Notes: generated from the sequence alone by a model not told the origin. 60,000 nt of DNA from Membranipora membranacea (GCA_914767715.1 OU612072.1:25546001-25606000); one strand, 5' to 3'. Shown: positions 11,660 through 24,127, counted from the first letter of the stretch. Made by a program: numbers and translations.

Positions 11660-12920
11660 AGGAAATAATATCATCAATGATGTTGGTCAAGTCGATAATA
11701 TATGGTTGAAAAGTTGAGTAATGATTGTGTAATGGAATCGGTTGGAATGAGATAATACGGAATGTAATGCACATTTGAGATATTGCGTAAAGCCCGCTTT
11801 TGCAACAAATATAACCTATTGAGGGCATTATTGCAGGAAAAGTTGCCAATGATCTGGATCCCATATATAAGGTGACAATAGATAAACTGGAAGTAAAATG
11901 TGCAGGCACTTGCTATGTCAAAGAAGTATCTCAAATTTTGGAGTAGGTAAACATTCTGTTGTACCCTTTTAAAATTCATACTCTAGGTCTAGATGATCCT
12001 GCCATGAAAGTCAGTCACTCAACACAAAACCCAGAAGCCTTGTAGTTCTCTGTCTGTTTAGTTTTCCATGCCCTATGTACAGTTCCAGGTCATAAAGTAG
12101 GTCTGAGATATTAAGTAGCATGTAATGAGATTTCTGAACATTTATAACCATCCCGTTACGATTGCACCAATCCAAAATGTCATTTAAGTCTTCAGATGCC
12201 TTTGCCTTTAGTCGTTGAAGGTTTTTATTAGATGACAGCAACACTGTATCATCAGCATATGCATATGATGATGAGTCTGAATTTGATGAAGTTAATAAAT
12301 CATTTATGAAGATGAGAAACCAAGTTGGTGCTAGGATTGAACCTTGAGGGACCCCTATCATGATAGGCAATCTACAAGATTCAATATTATTGAGTTTAAC
12401 AAACTGCCTTCTGTCTGTCAGAAAGGTGTCAAGAAGTTTTAACATATTTCCTCCAACTTCAACTCATTGTGTAGCAAAAGATGGGATACACTGTCAAATG
12501 CCTCTTTAAAATCCAGAAAAAGTAGTGACATAACATTTCCATTAGTTTTCTCCACCAAAGAATTTGAAATTGTTTTAAATAAAGTGTTTGAACAAGAATG
12601 GCCTTTTCTAAATCCACATTGAAGCTCATGGATGATTTCGTTCTTAGTGAGATACTCTTGCGGATGGTGATTTATGTGTTTCTCAAATATTTTTTGAAAG
12701 AACAGGCAATACTGAAATTGGCCTATAATTTGATAGGTTATTTATATCCCCAGATTTATGTATTGGTGAGCTAGTTTCAATATTGAAGGGAACTGTACTT
12801 CGCTTAAAACCCTGTTAAGCATATTGGTGACAAATCCACAGTATAAGGCCAAACAAGCTTCAACATCTCCACTGTAATTCTGTCAGGTCCTGTACTTTTA
12901 CTACCAGGAATGTGGAACAA
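11660..12920 (-). mobile_element. Dead LINE 2 (reverse transcriptase fragment), minus strand
   Basis: Order on the minus strand: a GPDRIT segment near 12890, a CGFRKGHSCSNTLF segment and FLDFKEAFDSVSH near 12620-12490, then an open stretch 12445-12011 with GVPQGSILAPT and catalytic YADDT, then 11979-11674 with the LINE C-terminal signature (HLIYGI..G, LLQKRALRNI). Stops and frameshifts separate the pieces (for example just before 12445). The RT wording differs from LINE 1, so this is another family rather than a duplicate. 5'-truncated and inactive. The region 10.8-11.6 kb between the two LINEs is AT-rich with no gene seen. Confidence 0.85.
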
Positions 12921-13286
12921 TATACTTGTACAGGTGAAAGGGGTGAATTGTCAAATTATGTTCTGATACGGGAAATGTCATCTCATCCGTTTCAACAAGG
13001 TGCTTTGTGATTGATTTTGCAATGCATGTGAAATATTGACTCAAGCTAAAGTTTAAATGGAAAGTCTCAATTTTGACCTTTGTGATGTATTAGGTAAATT
13101 CGCGACCTTGGTATATATATTAAATAATCAATAAATAATCAATGGAAATCCCATTTTCATTGGGAAATCCAACTGAATCCAACTTGAATTCAAGTTGTCT
13201 CCCTATCACCAATGAGGAGATAATTCTAAGTTTCATGTCATGAGGTTAGCCAAGGGCTGTCAAAGTGAACTGAATCAAATTGAACA

Positions 13287-13540
13287 TCGATCAAAGGCAA
13301 CTGAATTAAATTAAAGTGCTAATTTTAATATCTGTACCCACTCTTGGGCCGATCAACCCACTCTTTGGGCCGATGTGTTTTGGTGTTTATCTTGTGTTTG
13401 TTTACTGATGAGCAGGGCAACTGAATTAAATCAAAGTGCTAATTTTAATATCTGTACCCACTCTTCGGGCCGATCAACCCACTCTTGGGGCCGTTGTGTT
13501 TTGGTGTTTTTCTTGTGTTTTTTAACTGATGAGCGTCAGC
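13287..13540 (+). repeat. Two tandem copies of a ~125-bp unit
   Basis: Each unit runs GCAACTGAATTAAAT..AAAGTGCTAATTTTAATATCTGTACCCACTCTT..GGGCCGATCAACCCACTCTT..GTGTTTTGGTGTTT and ends ACTGATGAGC. Copy 1 starts near 13287 and copy 2 near 13418. The apparent reading frame at 13375-13725 simply crosses this repeat and is not considered a gene. Confidence 0.8.
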
Positions 13541-13558
13541 AGTTTTTTAATGAGTCTG

Positions 13559-13585
13559 GAACCATGCTATATAAGAGCATGGTTC
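13559..13585. repeat. Short perfect hairpin
   Basis: GAACCATGCT and AGCATGGTTC form a perfect 10-bp stem around ATATAAG, just downstream of the 125-bp tandem copies. Role unknown; it is not followed by a T-run. Confidence 0.6.
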
Positions 13586-13599
13586 ACCAATTGAAAAGC

Positions 13600-16500
13600 A
13601 TGATCTGTTTGGCGACCATCTGGTCGACATGCAGCTCCTCTTTGTGTGCAACTTCATTTGGAGACAGGTCAGTTTTTAGTCAAGGAAGTTTTACAGTTTT
13701 AATCATAATATTTTTTTTACATTAGTGATATTTATAGGGAAATAGAATTTGCCTTATTATTTGATAATGGCACAGTCGAACACTTGGTTGGATTATTTGT
13801 ATCATCAACTAATTTAGTTAAATGAATTAAATTGAGCATGCATGGCATCATCAACTAGAAAGAATAACTTGTTGAAATCAGAGATGTATTGTTAAGTTGA
13901 ATTACGTTTGATTTTAAACTTGATAAGAATTAAAAGACATGCTCTTAGGTCAAGTGTTTATTTTGAAATCAAATGAGATCACATCTAAATAAGTCAGTAT
14001 CACATAGTGAGAATTATCATGCCGATCTCATGAGCACGGGTCTCAGTAGCAGAGAGTTAATGCGGTGACTCCATAACCCGGAATCCCACATTTGGTGCTC
14101 GCCGAGTGAGGAGAGAACTCACAACCTTCAGACTATTGTTTCTGTATAAATAACTCCTTACTTTATCTAACTCTTAGCTTATTGAAATCGTGAGTAGACA
14201 CCATAAGTATCATCTCCGTCAGTATATCGAGCAAATCTATAAGTACAGAAATGTAAATAATTTTTACCGGTATTCAGTGACAGTATTCATTGATTCACAC
14301 CCTGTATCGGAGCAAAGATGCCAATCATTTATGGATTAGCGTTTGTACGCTGGTGTCAAGTACTCCATGGTATACAAAATCTTTACACCATTGTACTGAT
14401 AATTAAACCATGATTTATTGGCTTTGTAACTCGCGCTATGTTATTTTCTATATTACAGATTCACAACCAGCTGGATTATTGATTGCATAAAAATGATCTT
14501 CCTCTTATCACATGAAAACAACAGTAAGTCATGGAACCATCTCATTTTAATTAGGAGTAAGGGTCGCAGTTCGAGGGTGTACCTAGGAAACTTTCAAATC
14601 AAATTCACATGTGAGTTGGAGAAGTGAAGTTAGTAGACTTTGATGCATTAAAAATGGATATAAATTTTGAAATTATTGGTGAAAAATTTCTTTTTTTGTT
14701 ATTATTTTGAATTCTCATAATCATCTAAGTACCTGAGGCTGTTGAGCTGAGGAGTTGAAACTGCCTGCTCGTCGTCGGTGATGCCTAGTTTTGAGGTATC
14801 GACCGAGACAGACGGCCTCGACTACCAGAAAACTTCAGACCCAGGCCAAAGATTATGAGAGAAAATTATTAGAAGAAATTATGAGAAAAAATTATGAGAG
14901 AATATTATTTGAAGATTTTATTAGAAGAAATTATGAGAGAATATTATTATAAGAAATTATGAGGAGATTAAGGGGCGGGATCAAGTTCTGGTGACTACTC
15001 TTTTGGAATGGGTTGGACGACCATGATTGTGGAGGCAGTCATCCATTGTCTATTAAAAGTGCACAAATTGATATTCAGCTTGATGTTTTCCGAAGCCTTT
15101 ATATCTGTTACATCAGAGGAGTCATCACCCATGAAATTCATGTGTTAAGTGATGTGTTTAGAAAAATTATAATGTTGAGTTAATGTTGAGTTATTTAGTT
15201 GTTCATGATTTCGAGGAGTATTTCAGTCTGAAAGTTGTTAACTGCATCTAGCTTTCCTTGTTTGAGAAACTCAGATATTTGGCCCGTCATTAAAAGAATC
15301 CTTAAAGTGTTTTGTGTGCCTGGGAGACAAGCTTTTACAACATTTTCGTTCATGTGGCGGAAATAGGTAAGAAAGATTAATGTCACCATAGTATGCTTGA
15401 AAATAAATGCGAGCTAAGCTTAGTCTATTGCCTTCGTCTACTGCGTTAACATTGTCTGACCCAGAAATTGTATTCGTGGTAGCATGGTCTCAAAAGTACT
15501 CATGGTTGCCTTTTTACACGCAAGGGTAAAGAATTTGACAGATAAGATGTGTATTTGATTGATATTAACTTTATTAAACCGTTCAAAAATGTTTGTTTGA
15601 AAAAACATTTGTATCAGAACATGTTTTACATTAGTGTGATGATTCCAGTGGTTATGTGTATACGATGTGATTCTAATGGCATTTAGTAATAGATCTTGTG
15701 AGAATGATCTATTGGGGAAATGTGATTAAGCTGAATGTTAACTATAAGTTGGTAGCAGTGAGTAAACATTGATGAACATTTAACTGTGCGGCAAAAATTT
15801 GAAATTCCATGGTAAGTCCAACCTAAATTACTATATTTTCAGTAGTTGACATGTAGAATTTCAAGTGCAAGGTGCACTTAAGATACGATGAGCTCTGCCT
15901 ATCAATGACTTAAGGCATTGTCCCCTTGGCACATAATAGATAATTGAGTCAGTCATGAGATTCTGGGTACCAACGTAAATTGGAGTTTGCAAACTAGATA
16001 GGAGTGTTGTAGGAATTAGAGATCGCCTACATCTAACATCAGAGTGGGTCTACATGGAAAATTAGATCCAAACTTAAGACTTAGCTTAAATATAGTTGAA
16101 ATCTAAACTTGGTCGGACCACCACCAACAGAGATAAGTTGTGAAAGAAAGTTCAGTGACTTACCGGCAGCTGGTAATCAGTACGAGGTAGCATCTTAACG
16201 TAAAGGCTTTATTTGTTGCCTATGGAGTTTCCACTGCTCGTTCATATCCGAGGGCCACAGGATCTCATGACTACAAATAAAAAAGGTTTCAACATTTTCA
16301 AGGGCTTGAGTTGGTACATCCTCGAGCTACAGATTTAGAGATGGTATCGGACTTTCTGTGCGTATAATGAACAAATTAATTATGCAAGGTATTTATTCAA
16401 AAGGAAGTCAATTGGTTGTCTACAACGTCCCTGAAAAATGATATCTGCTGGTTTATAGCCTGTGGGTCCACAGGACAATATATTATGTATAATTTTTGGT

Positions 16501-16950
16501 CAAAGAGAACTTGGTTTTACTAGTTTATTCACTTTGATATGTAAGTTAGTCTGAGGATTGAAGCCCTTTTCAGGTTGTGACTACCGCAACGACCATGGAT
16601 AGCAAAAAAGGACTCACAACAGAAAGGTATTTTAAATTGAACAACTCTACTAAAACATGAGACAACTCAAAATTCCTTATTTTTCTTTGAAAATTATTTA
16701 TCGAGACTAGAGCTGAAGCTGTTGGCAAGTTATCGAGTCCCAGTTTTGGTGAATGGTCGAATTTTTACCTATGCGGTCTGAGACCTCACCTTGTTGATCA
16801 GGTTGTATAGACTAAGACAAGAAACTATCTTTTACCGCCAGGCAAAGATTTGTTAAATTAAGGATGGGTTTCACCGCCTATAATTGTCATTCATGGTCTA
16901 TTGTATGTTGAGGACAGCAGTGTTAATAATAGGATAAGAACAATTAAAAT
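13600..16950. other. Non-coding stretch with no recognisable gene
   Basis: AT-rich sequence with no family motifs. Two weak exon-like features were seen. At 14459-14523, an ATTACAG acceptor precedes an ATG at 14493 and a GTAAGT donor. Near 16572-16625, a TTTTCAG acceptor precedes a short open stretch. Neither connects in frame to anything convincing. 14850-14965 is a low-complexity run of AAATTATGAGA(G/A)AA-type units. Confidence 0.5.
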
Positions 16951-16975
16951 GGTCATTATTAACTTACCTTGGGTT

Positions 16976-17915
16976 TCTGAAAAATTTGAAAACTTAAGTT
17001 TTTTCCCAAAAAGTTAAGTTTTTTTCCCAAATACTTAAGTTCGTTGACTTAACTCATTTTTTAGAGGTTTTGGGACTTGGGGAACTCAAAAATCAAGATG
17101 GGCCGTTTTTTTGAAAATTTTGAAAACTGAAGTTTTTTCCCAAAAACTTAACTTTGTTGACTTAACTCATTTTTTAGAGGTTTTGGGACTTGGACAACTC
17201 AAAAACCAAGATGGGCCGTTTTTTCGAAAAGTTTGAAAACTTAAGTTTTTTTCCAAGAACTTAAGTTCGTTGACTTAACTCATTTTTTAGAGTTTTTGGG
17301 ACTTGGAGTACTCAAAAATTAAGATGAGCCGTTTTTTTGAGAAATTTGAAAATTTAAGTTTTTTCCCAAAAAGTGGAGTTTTTTCCCAAATACTTAAGTT
17401 CGTTGACTTAACTCATTTTTTAGAGGTTTTGAGACTTGGGGAACTCAAAAACCAAGATGGGTTGTTTTTTTGAAAAATTTGAAAACTTAAGTTTTTTCCC
17501 AAAGACTTAAGTTCGTTGACTTAACTCATTTTTTAGAGGTTTTGGGACTTGGATAACTCAAAAACCAAGATGGGCCGTTTTTTTGAAAAAATTGAAAACT
17601 TAAGTTTTTTCCCAAAAAGTTAAGTTTTTTCCCAAATACTTAAGTTTGTTGACTTAACTCGTTTTTTAGAGGTTTTTGGACTTGGAGAACTCAAAACCAA
17701 GATGGGCCGTCTTTTTGAAAAATTTGAAAACTTAAGTTTTTTCCCAAAAAGTTAAGTTTTTTCCCAAATACTTAAGTTCGTTGACTTAACTCCTTTTTTA
17801 GAGGTTTTGGGACTTGGAGAACTCATAAATCATGCTGGGCCGTTTTGGGCCGCGGGCCATTTTGGGCCCCGGGCCGTTTTGGGCCGCGGGCCGTTTTGGG
17901 CGTTTTCCGTATCGA
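16976..17915 (+). repeat. Satellite of ~113-137 bp units, seven copies, with GC-rich end
   Basis: Each unit contains AACTTAAGTTTTTTCCCAAA, TCGTTGACTTAACTC, ATTTTTTAGAGGTTTTGGG, ACTTGG..AACTCAAAAA and CAAGATGGGCCG. Copies of the ACTCATTTTTTAGAGG box start near 17050, 17163, 17278, 17415, 17525, 17658 and 17790. Some units carry a second TTAAGTTTTTTCCC block, which explains the two length classes. The array ends (about 17838-17905) in short GC-rich repeats of GGGCCGTTTTGGGCCGCG type. No coding signal. Confidence 0.9.
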
Positions 17916-18431
17916 GGCATTAACTGACCACTCACCGGGATGCAGGATGTTTTGACGGCCTAAAACAAAATTGGTTTATAGTGATTTGAATGAAATAGTA
18001 CTGAGATGTGGGCGCCTCACCATGCCTAATCACCCGCATACTGGGAAATCTAGAATGATGAATAGGGTTTCCCATTCACTAGATGACTGGGCCTAAGTCA
18101 CAAGCGACTATGGTATAACATAGTGCATTGTAAAAGTGAGCCTATCGAACTCAATCAGGGGATAAGAAGGGAGGGGACACCTGCCTTGGTTGGTTGTTGA
18201 ATCCAATCGACACTTTAATAACAATTGACATGATTAACATCATGCAGCAATCACAATAATACTTGATTTTGTGAAGGTCAGCTTAACATGTATTGCTATG
18301 TCACCATAAGAAGGTTACTAACTATCAGACTGTCCTCCAGCATCTTAACAACATGACTCATGATTTGAATACTGGCAACAATTCTAGTACTAACTGTAAC
18401 TAACCATATTCACCACTATTTATATGCCCTG

Positions 18432-18630
18432 CTAGTACTTGCTGTACCTCTTTGGGCTGATGTAGAATGTAATATCTTTAAACTTACTCATTGTGGGTGG
18501 GGAGGCTCGATCAGAATATCCAACTTCAAAATCAGTGTCTAGACTGGTAACATCTACTCTACTGCTTGTCAGTTTCAGCTCCAAAGAAAAAGAGTTTGCA
18601 GTCTTGCTGTTGAGTTGGCAAACACCCACT
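18432..18630 (-). other. Possible minus-strand exon (weak)
   Basis: The minus strand is open from about 18630 to 18432, with a Ser/Asp-rich text including the short segment SLDTDFEVGY, and a possible ATGA|GTAAGT donor at about 18486. I do not recognise a family and no partner exon is evident. The rest of 17930-18960 holds nothing else I can support. Confidence 0.2.
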
Positions 18631-18965
18631 TCCTGTTTAACTTTTTTAGATTCATTTGAATTGAGAGTTGTCTTTTGTTTAAATAAGAGGACACAATATG
18701 TGAATTTTTGAATGGTGGTAAGTAAATTTTATATTGTATTACAAGGATTCTTATCAGTGAGAGAAACAGAACTTGATGAAATCATTGAAAAAAAACTGAC
18801 CTCTGCATTGTAACCAATTTGTCTTTTCTGATGTCATATTTTGCTATGAATTGCATTTGGTGACACAAATATAGTTTGAGGTGACAAAAAACAGGTCAGT
18901 TTAGACTTACAACAGGACATAGATTGAGCAGGAAGTGAGTAGGCCAATACTTAACGAGTAACAAT

Positions 18966-19862
18966 CTAATTAGCGCCATCAACCCATTCTTTTTTTGGGG
19001 ATGGTGAGATGGCGCAATCGGTTAGCGCGCTTGCTATTCACTGCCAGGCGATTAGTGCCGCTGGAGGTGTGGGTTCAAGTCCCACTGGGGGAGCTTTCGT
19101 TGTTGATTGTTCCAGCCCCCAGCACCTCTCATGTGTACTTGTCTACTGACTGACTCATGGAAAGACATGTGACAGCATGGAAAGACATGCTGACCAGCTG
19201 GAAAGACAGCTAAACCTACTACAAGGGGTCCCAGCAATGGGCCATGTAAGGCCAATAACCCTAACAAGTACGCTGTGTTTCATAGGGTGGCAATGGCGGA
19301 TTGGAATGTGCTGTGGGATGAGAGAACACAACTCCGAGTAGTGAATAGCGGGCTATCTAATTAGCGCAATCGACCCGTTCTTTTTTTGGGGATGGTGAGA
19401 TGGCGCAATCGGTTAGCGCGCTTGCTATTCACTGCCAGGCGATTAGTGCCGCAGGAGGTGTGGGTTTGAGTCCCACTGGGGAGCTAATATTGTTGATTGT
19501 TCCAGCCCCCAGCACCTCTCCTGTGTCCTTGTCTACTGACTAACTCATGGAAAGACATGTGACAGCATGGAAAGACATGCTGACAAGCTGGAAAGACAGC
19601 TAAACCTACTACAAGGGGTCCCAGCAATGGGCCATGTAAGGCCAATCACCCTAACACGTACGCTGTGTTTCAGAGGGTGGCAATGGTGGATTGGAATGTG
19701 CTGTGGAATGAGAGAACACAACTCCGAGTAGTGAATAGCGGGCTATCTAATTAGCGCCATCGACCCATTCTTTTTTTGGGGATGGTATGATGGCGCAATC
19801 GGTTAACGCGCTTGCTATTCACTGCCAGGCGACTAGTGCCGCAGGAGGTGTGGGTTCGAGTC
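18966..19862 (+). repeat. Tandem array of a tRNA-derived SINE (two full 390-bp units plus a truncated third)
   Basis: Unit starts recur at 19001, 19392 and 19782 (period about 390 bp). Each unit has pol III boxes: A-box TGGCGCAATCGGTTAGCGCG and B-box GGGTTC(A/G)AGTCCCAC. A unique body follows with GGAAAGACATG repeats, CAAGGGGTCCCAGCAATGGGCC and a terminal TCTAATTAGCGC(C/A)ATCGACCC junction. The third unit breaks off just after its B-box at about 19862. The putative acceptor arm does not pair, so these are not functional tRNA genes. The same unit, also in tandem, occurs on the minus strand near 44.8-45.4 kb. Confidence 0.9.
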
Positions 19863-20255
19863 GGGTGTATACTCTCCCGCTACGCGTAGACATTTTCTCG
19901 ACTCATCAATCAGTGCAGGATGTATACAGAACATTTTCTGGCAATTCTACTTTGAACTTTCAATATCGAAAAAATTCACGCAACACTCAAAGGGGCTCTG
20001 TGCACTTGAGCTATACAGGTGAGGGTTTTCATTTGTATGATTGGGTTGAATATCATATCAGGAACATTTTCTATGCCATTTAATAGGATTGATGCAAGAA
20101 TAAAAAAATCTAAGGGTTGCTGTTGCAAAGCAAGAAGGCGATCGACCATTGTATCAACAGTCCGAACAACATGTAACCACAGATGACCATTTAACCTATT
20201 TGAAGATCTCTGTCTAAATTTGTTCAATATGAATAAAATTGTTGATCCTTTTCAG

Positions 20256-20365
20256 TTGAGTCCTGTGATGAAGACATACAGATGCTCAAGTCACTGAGAC
20301 ATATTCATGATAACATTTCTGATTATGAAGTCACCTGCGAAGATGATTTCAGACAATCCAAGATG
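20256..20365 (+). CDS. Partial exon: possible extracellular C-terminal cap of the receptor
   Basis: Flanked by a CCTTTTCAG acceptor and an AAGATG|GTGAGG donor, open in only one frame (36 codons). It encodes two cysteines about 30 residues apart with hydrophobic LKSLRHI and an NIS N-glycosylation site, resembling the cysteine-rich cap that ends leucine-rich-repeat ectodomains. It ends in phase 0 whereas the next convincing exon (20768) needs phase 1. So either another exon lies between, the acceptor differs, or this is not part of the gene. Upstream ectodomain exons were not found. Confidence 0.35.
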
Positions 20366-20767
20366 GTGAGGACGATTCTTCCAAAATTATTTGTGTAGGA
20401 CAACAGACTGGCAAAAACACAGCAACTCAAGCAACAGGTAAAACCATATCTGACAACGGGTAACAACAACGCAATAATTTGTATGTTTAGCGGCAAATCG
20501 ATATGTTGAAGACTACCAAACGACCAGAACAATCTAAAGTTTAGTTCTGCTAAAGTGCATATCAAAAATTATACTTAATCTTCACCAAAATTTGCTATCA
20601 ATTGTTCGATGTAGTAATAATGCAATACTACCTTAGGTCTAGCTGCCTGGTATTTTATACTATAAAGTAGTCTTTTTTTAGGATTCATTTTTGGTTTTGT
20701 GTGATTGACAATACATTTTTTCACAGAATTCGGTATTTTGATCAATTAATGGTGTCTTTTTCAACAG

Positions 20768-23079
20768 ATTATCTAGACCACAACGAAAACAGCTTGCTAC
20801 AGATTGTGAGCATAGTTTTGAGTGCTATACTGTTAGTGGTGGTTGGAGCTTCGCTTATTCATAAACTGTCCACAAGGTTAGTCAATTTCATTTTGTTAAG
20901 AAATGGCTCAGGGGATACTAGTACCGGTACAAGTTAGCAATCAATGACTTATAAAGTGATACAAGCTGAATAGAAGTCACGCTCAACACCCAGCAAATTT
21001 GAAGTCTTAATGAGTTTTTGATCATTTGACAATCGGTGACTAACATTCCTGAGACTGCGCTCTAACTGAAAAAAATTCATCGGATAATGAGGACAGGACT
21101 TATGATTTTCAAACCAATCACAGTCTTCCAAGACAGTACAGTAACGCATCAGTACAGATACTCCACTGAAGCTTTCATAAATACAGAGAAGATCTAACTT
21201 GATCCTGTTCTATTAATGCAAAAAGTGCCATTTTTGTTTTGGCTTTTACAAGGATGTTCTGCAAACTATTTTCTTCACATACCTTATACTTTATATCTGA
21301 CTCAATCAATTATATCCTACCCATATTTGGCTAACGTGTAAGTTCTTAGCTATCACAGCTTTGTCTATTCAGTTATCACAGCTCTGACATTGAATTTAAA
21401 TTGCAAATGATTATTGTTTACTTTGACAATCTGTCCCTTCACTCTAAATAATGTTTGAACAAATTAAATATTGCAGAAACACAGATATGAGGACTATAAG
21501 GCACCGAAAATCTCGCCCATCACAGGCACCTCCTTATGCTGGAGATTCGGGTGAGTTAGTTCAGCCATTGTGAATATGTGTGAGAGTGTAGTTGGTATAG
21601 TAAAATATCATTTTATTACCTGGAAAAAACACTTTATTTATTGAAAAATTGTCATATGTAAATAATATCATATAATCATAAACTGGCATGTATGGTAACT
21701 AGCAATACATTTGAGGTTACGCTTCTTGTCAGCGAGAAAAGTTGATCTATAAAATTAAAAAAACTGTAATCTTATAAAAGAAAGATAAGTAACAATCAAG
21801 AGTATAGTTTAAGTGTTCTCCTGATTTCATATTGAACGAGACTTTGAGATCTTTCCGCCGTTGAACAGCCCGTATATTTCAAAAAGTATGGCAGGTTTTT
21901 TTTATGTAGGAACTCCTCAGGGCAAAGACTACAGTAGCACTGATTGTTCTGATATTCATTTGACAAACCGTCCCAAGCGCCACTTTGCATACATGCCTTA
22001 GAGCAAGCGTACCAAGGCCATTGTTTGAATATATCTGGTAAAACCCTCAGAGTATACCAAGCTGTAATAGAAGGGGAGTGTTTGTGTTGAATGGCCATGA
22101 TCAAACATGATGGACAAGCATCGATAATAATGCTAAGCTAACATTTCTATCCAACAGTCTGAATTGTCTAGCTCACGTGGTGTCACAAAACTGATTACGA
22201 TTTTGTCAATCAGACATTTAAAACAAAGAAAGCAGAAGGGGTTTGGAAATTGAAACATAATTGAGCTGACCTAGAATCACATGATGTTCATGGTAAAAGG
22301 ATTATACTACTTACATGGTAATGCATGTCTTCTGTAATCAGTCAATAGGTGTTTTATTACGCAGGTAAATCTCAATCATTGACGCATTACTGGATTAGGA
22401 ACTGAGTTTTTTACATTCAGGCACGCAGGTGTTAACTTAATCCTTTAATAAGGCAGGATGTATTGATCTCTCAATATGATTTGAGAATGTAGGGCTATAC
22501 CAGTTCAATGTAACATAGCTGTTTTCTTTTCTTTTAGATATTGAGAGTGATCAATTTAGTGATGCGGATACTGATTTTGGTTATGAGTCTATAGGAATAA
22601 CCGATCCATACATTGACTACAGCACCATCAACCAGAATGAAACATTAACCATCTACCAGCGCAATATCCTACAGGAAAATCCAAATCCTTCGACAGAATA
22701 TTGCAATCACCGTGATATCCGAAATCAGAGTAGCGAGCCACCATCGCTAAGTTTGTATGAAACAATTATTAAAGAAATGAGAAGCAAAGGAATTGAACTA
22801 CAAAATACACAGCAGCCTCAAAAGGCACAACATCAGGATGATCCTACTTCTACTGACCATTTCTATGAAAACTGGAATAACTCCCAGCCAGTAAACTCAG
22901 AGACATTTTGCAATACTAGGTCGGAACCAACAAGCTCAGACATTCCTTATATCCAGTCAGCATATAGTCAGCAGGGTAAGGAGGCCAATCCTGAGTTAAG
23001 TTGTTGTGATGATGATGCTGAGAGCGTCTATGAAATGTACACCATCAAGGACAATGTAAAAACAATCTTCAAATCTTAA
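20768..23079 (+). CDS. 3' half of a single-pass receptor with ITIM-like tyrosine motifs
   Basis: Three exons join in consistent phase: 20768-20876, 21477-21550 and 22538-23079 (donors GTTAGT and GTGAGT; acceptors CAACAG, TTGCAG, CTTTTAG). The first encodes about 10 extracellular residues, a ~20-residue hydrophobic membrane helix (IVSIVLSAILLVVVGASLI) and HKLSTR. The second is basic juxtamembrane sequence. The third is an Asp/Ser/Asn-rich tail of about 180 residues. Two sites fit the ITIM consensus, IDYSTI and SLYETI, with a near match FGYESI. TEYCN and FYEN fit YxN (Grb2-SH2) sites, and there is a C-terminal VYEMYTI. This points to a surface receptor signalling through SH2 proteins; ligand and ectodomain are unknown because the 5' part is not identified. 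AATAAA follows near 23331. Confidence 0.6.
21796..22061 (-). CDS. Cys-rich last exon, antisense inside the receptor intron
   Basis: On the minus strand an acceptor TCTATTACAG precedes an open exon from 22061 to a TGA at 21796-21798, with AATAAA at 21639-21634. The ~88-residue peptide starts WYTLRV and contains seven cysteines, including WYACSKACMQSGAWDG and QCYCSLCP. The spacing suggests a disulfide-rich extracellular domain. I do not recognise the family. Upstream exons were not identified. It lies in the intron between 21550 and 22538 of the plus-strand receptor gene. Confidence 0.4.
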
Positions 23080-24127
23080 TAATGAAATTTTTTTATAAAT
23101 TTTTGCTCTTTTAACAAACATTTTTTTGAATCACCAGAAACAATGAGTGCCAGACAGAGTTTCTTGTTTTAATAGTATAATATTGATATTTATTTTAACT
23201 CATTTTGCCATAATGGAGGTATTTTCTTGCTGTCAGACAAAAATTTGTGATTTCTTTGATTAAGATTGAGAAAGAGCCAAATCCAGCTCAATATGGCGCT
23301 CTTCTAAACGTGCATTTTGACAGATTTGAAATAATAAAGCTATGATACACTATTTATCATTTAGGATTTTAACGTGATACTTCCATGTAACTGAGCAACA
23401 CACTACTGGTTGTGGCCATTTTCGGGAAACTCCAATACCGCCTTGTATTGGCTATTTCTCTCCACCTGACCAATCAGCTAGCAGCAATGGTATATTAATA
23501 TAGGAGAAATGACACCTATACACATTTTTATATCCCTGTTAAGCTCATAATAAGACAAAGGAACACAAATAGACCTTGTGCACACCAAAACTGCACACCA
23601 TTAAAGAGTTTGTATCTCATGTCAGCTGTTAGCTCGGAGGTATATTACAGATATAGACCAGCCTCAGACCAGCTTTGTTTAATTAGATGATTACATGATG
23701 TGAGAGAGTAGAGAAGTAAACAATAACACCAGGCTGTTGCTCTGGTCTGCATCACCAAAGAAAAAAGTGAATCTGAAATCTTTCTACCAGGCATAAGTGA
23801 TTACTAACGACATTGACCACCTGAATAAAACTTAAGGGCAGTTAGAACTTAATCTTTTAATGCATCTGGTAAACTTAATCTTTCATCCTTTGTGCTCTAG
23901 CCCAATAGTAAACCTGGAGCACTAAAGTACAAAAAAGGATTAAGTTGGATATTTTTTGCTTGATACTACACTGATCATGATTCTCCCTTCTATATATTGG
24001 TTGGAGCGCTGATCTTTGTTCAGCACTTTATAACCACATCCTCAACCAAATCTTGAGATTAAGCTTGAAACACTACAGATGATGATCAACCACACCACCT
24101 TTGTTTCATCAAGTGATGATATGATGC

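Noticed and set aside
13430-13540. CTGATGA next to tandem repeats, suggestive of a hammerhead ribozyme/retrozyme
   Set aside because: No GAAA partner strand and no stem II or III pairing could be placed around either CTGATGA; the unit is also shorter than usual retrozymes.
19001-19095. Functional tRNA gene
   Set aside because: A- and B-boxes and the T-arm are present, but the acceptor arm does not pair and a long SINE body follows; other copies behave as a dispersed repeat.
19787-20083. 98-codon frame starting in the SINE
   Set aside because: First third is the A/B-box region of the truncated SINE unit; no coding signature and no splice support.
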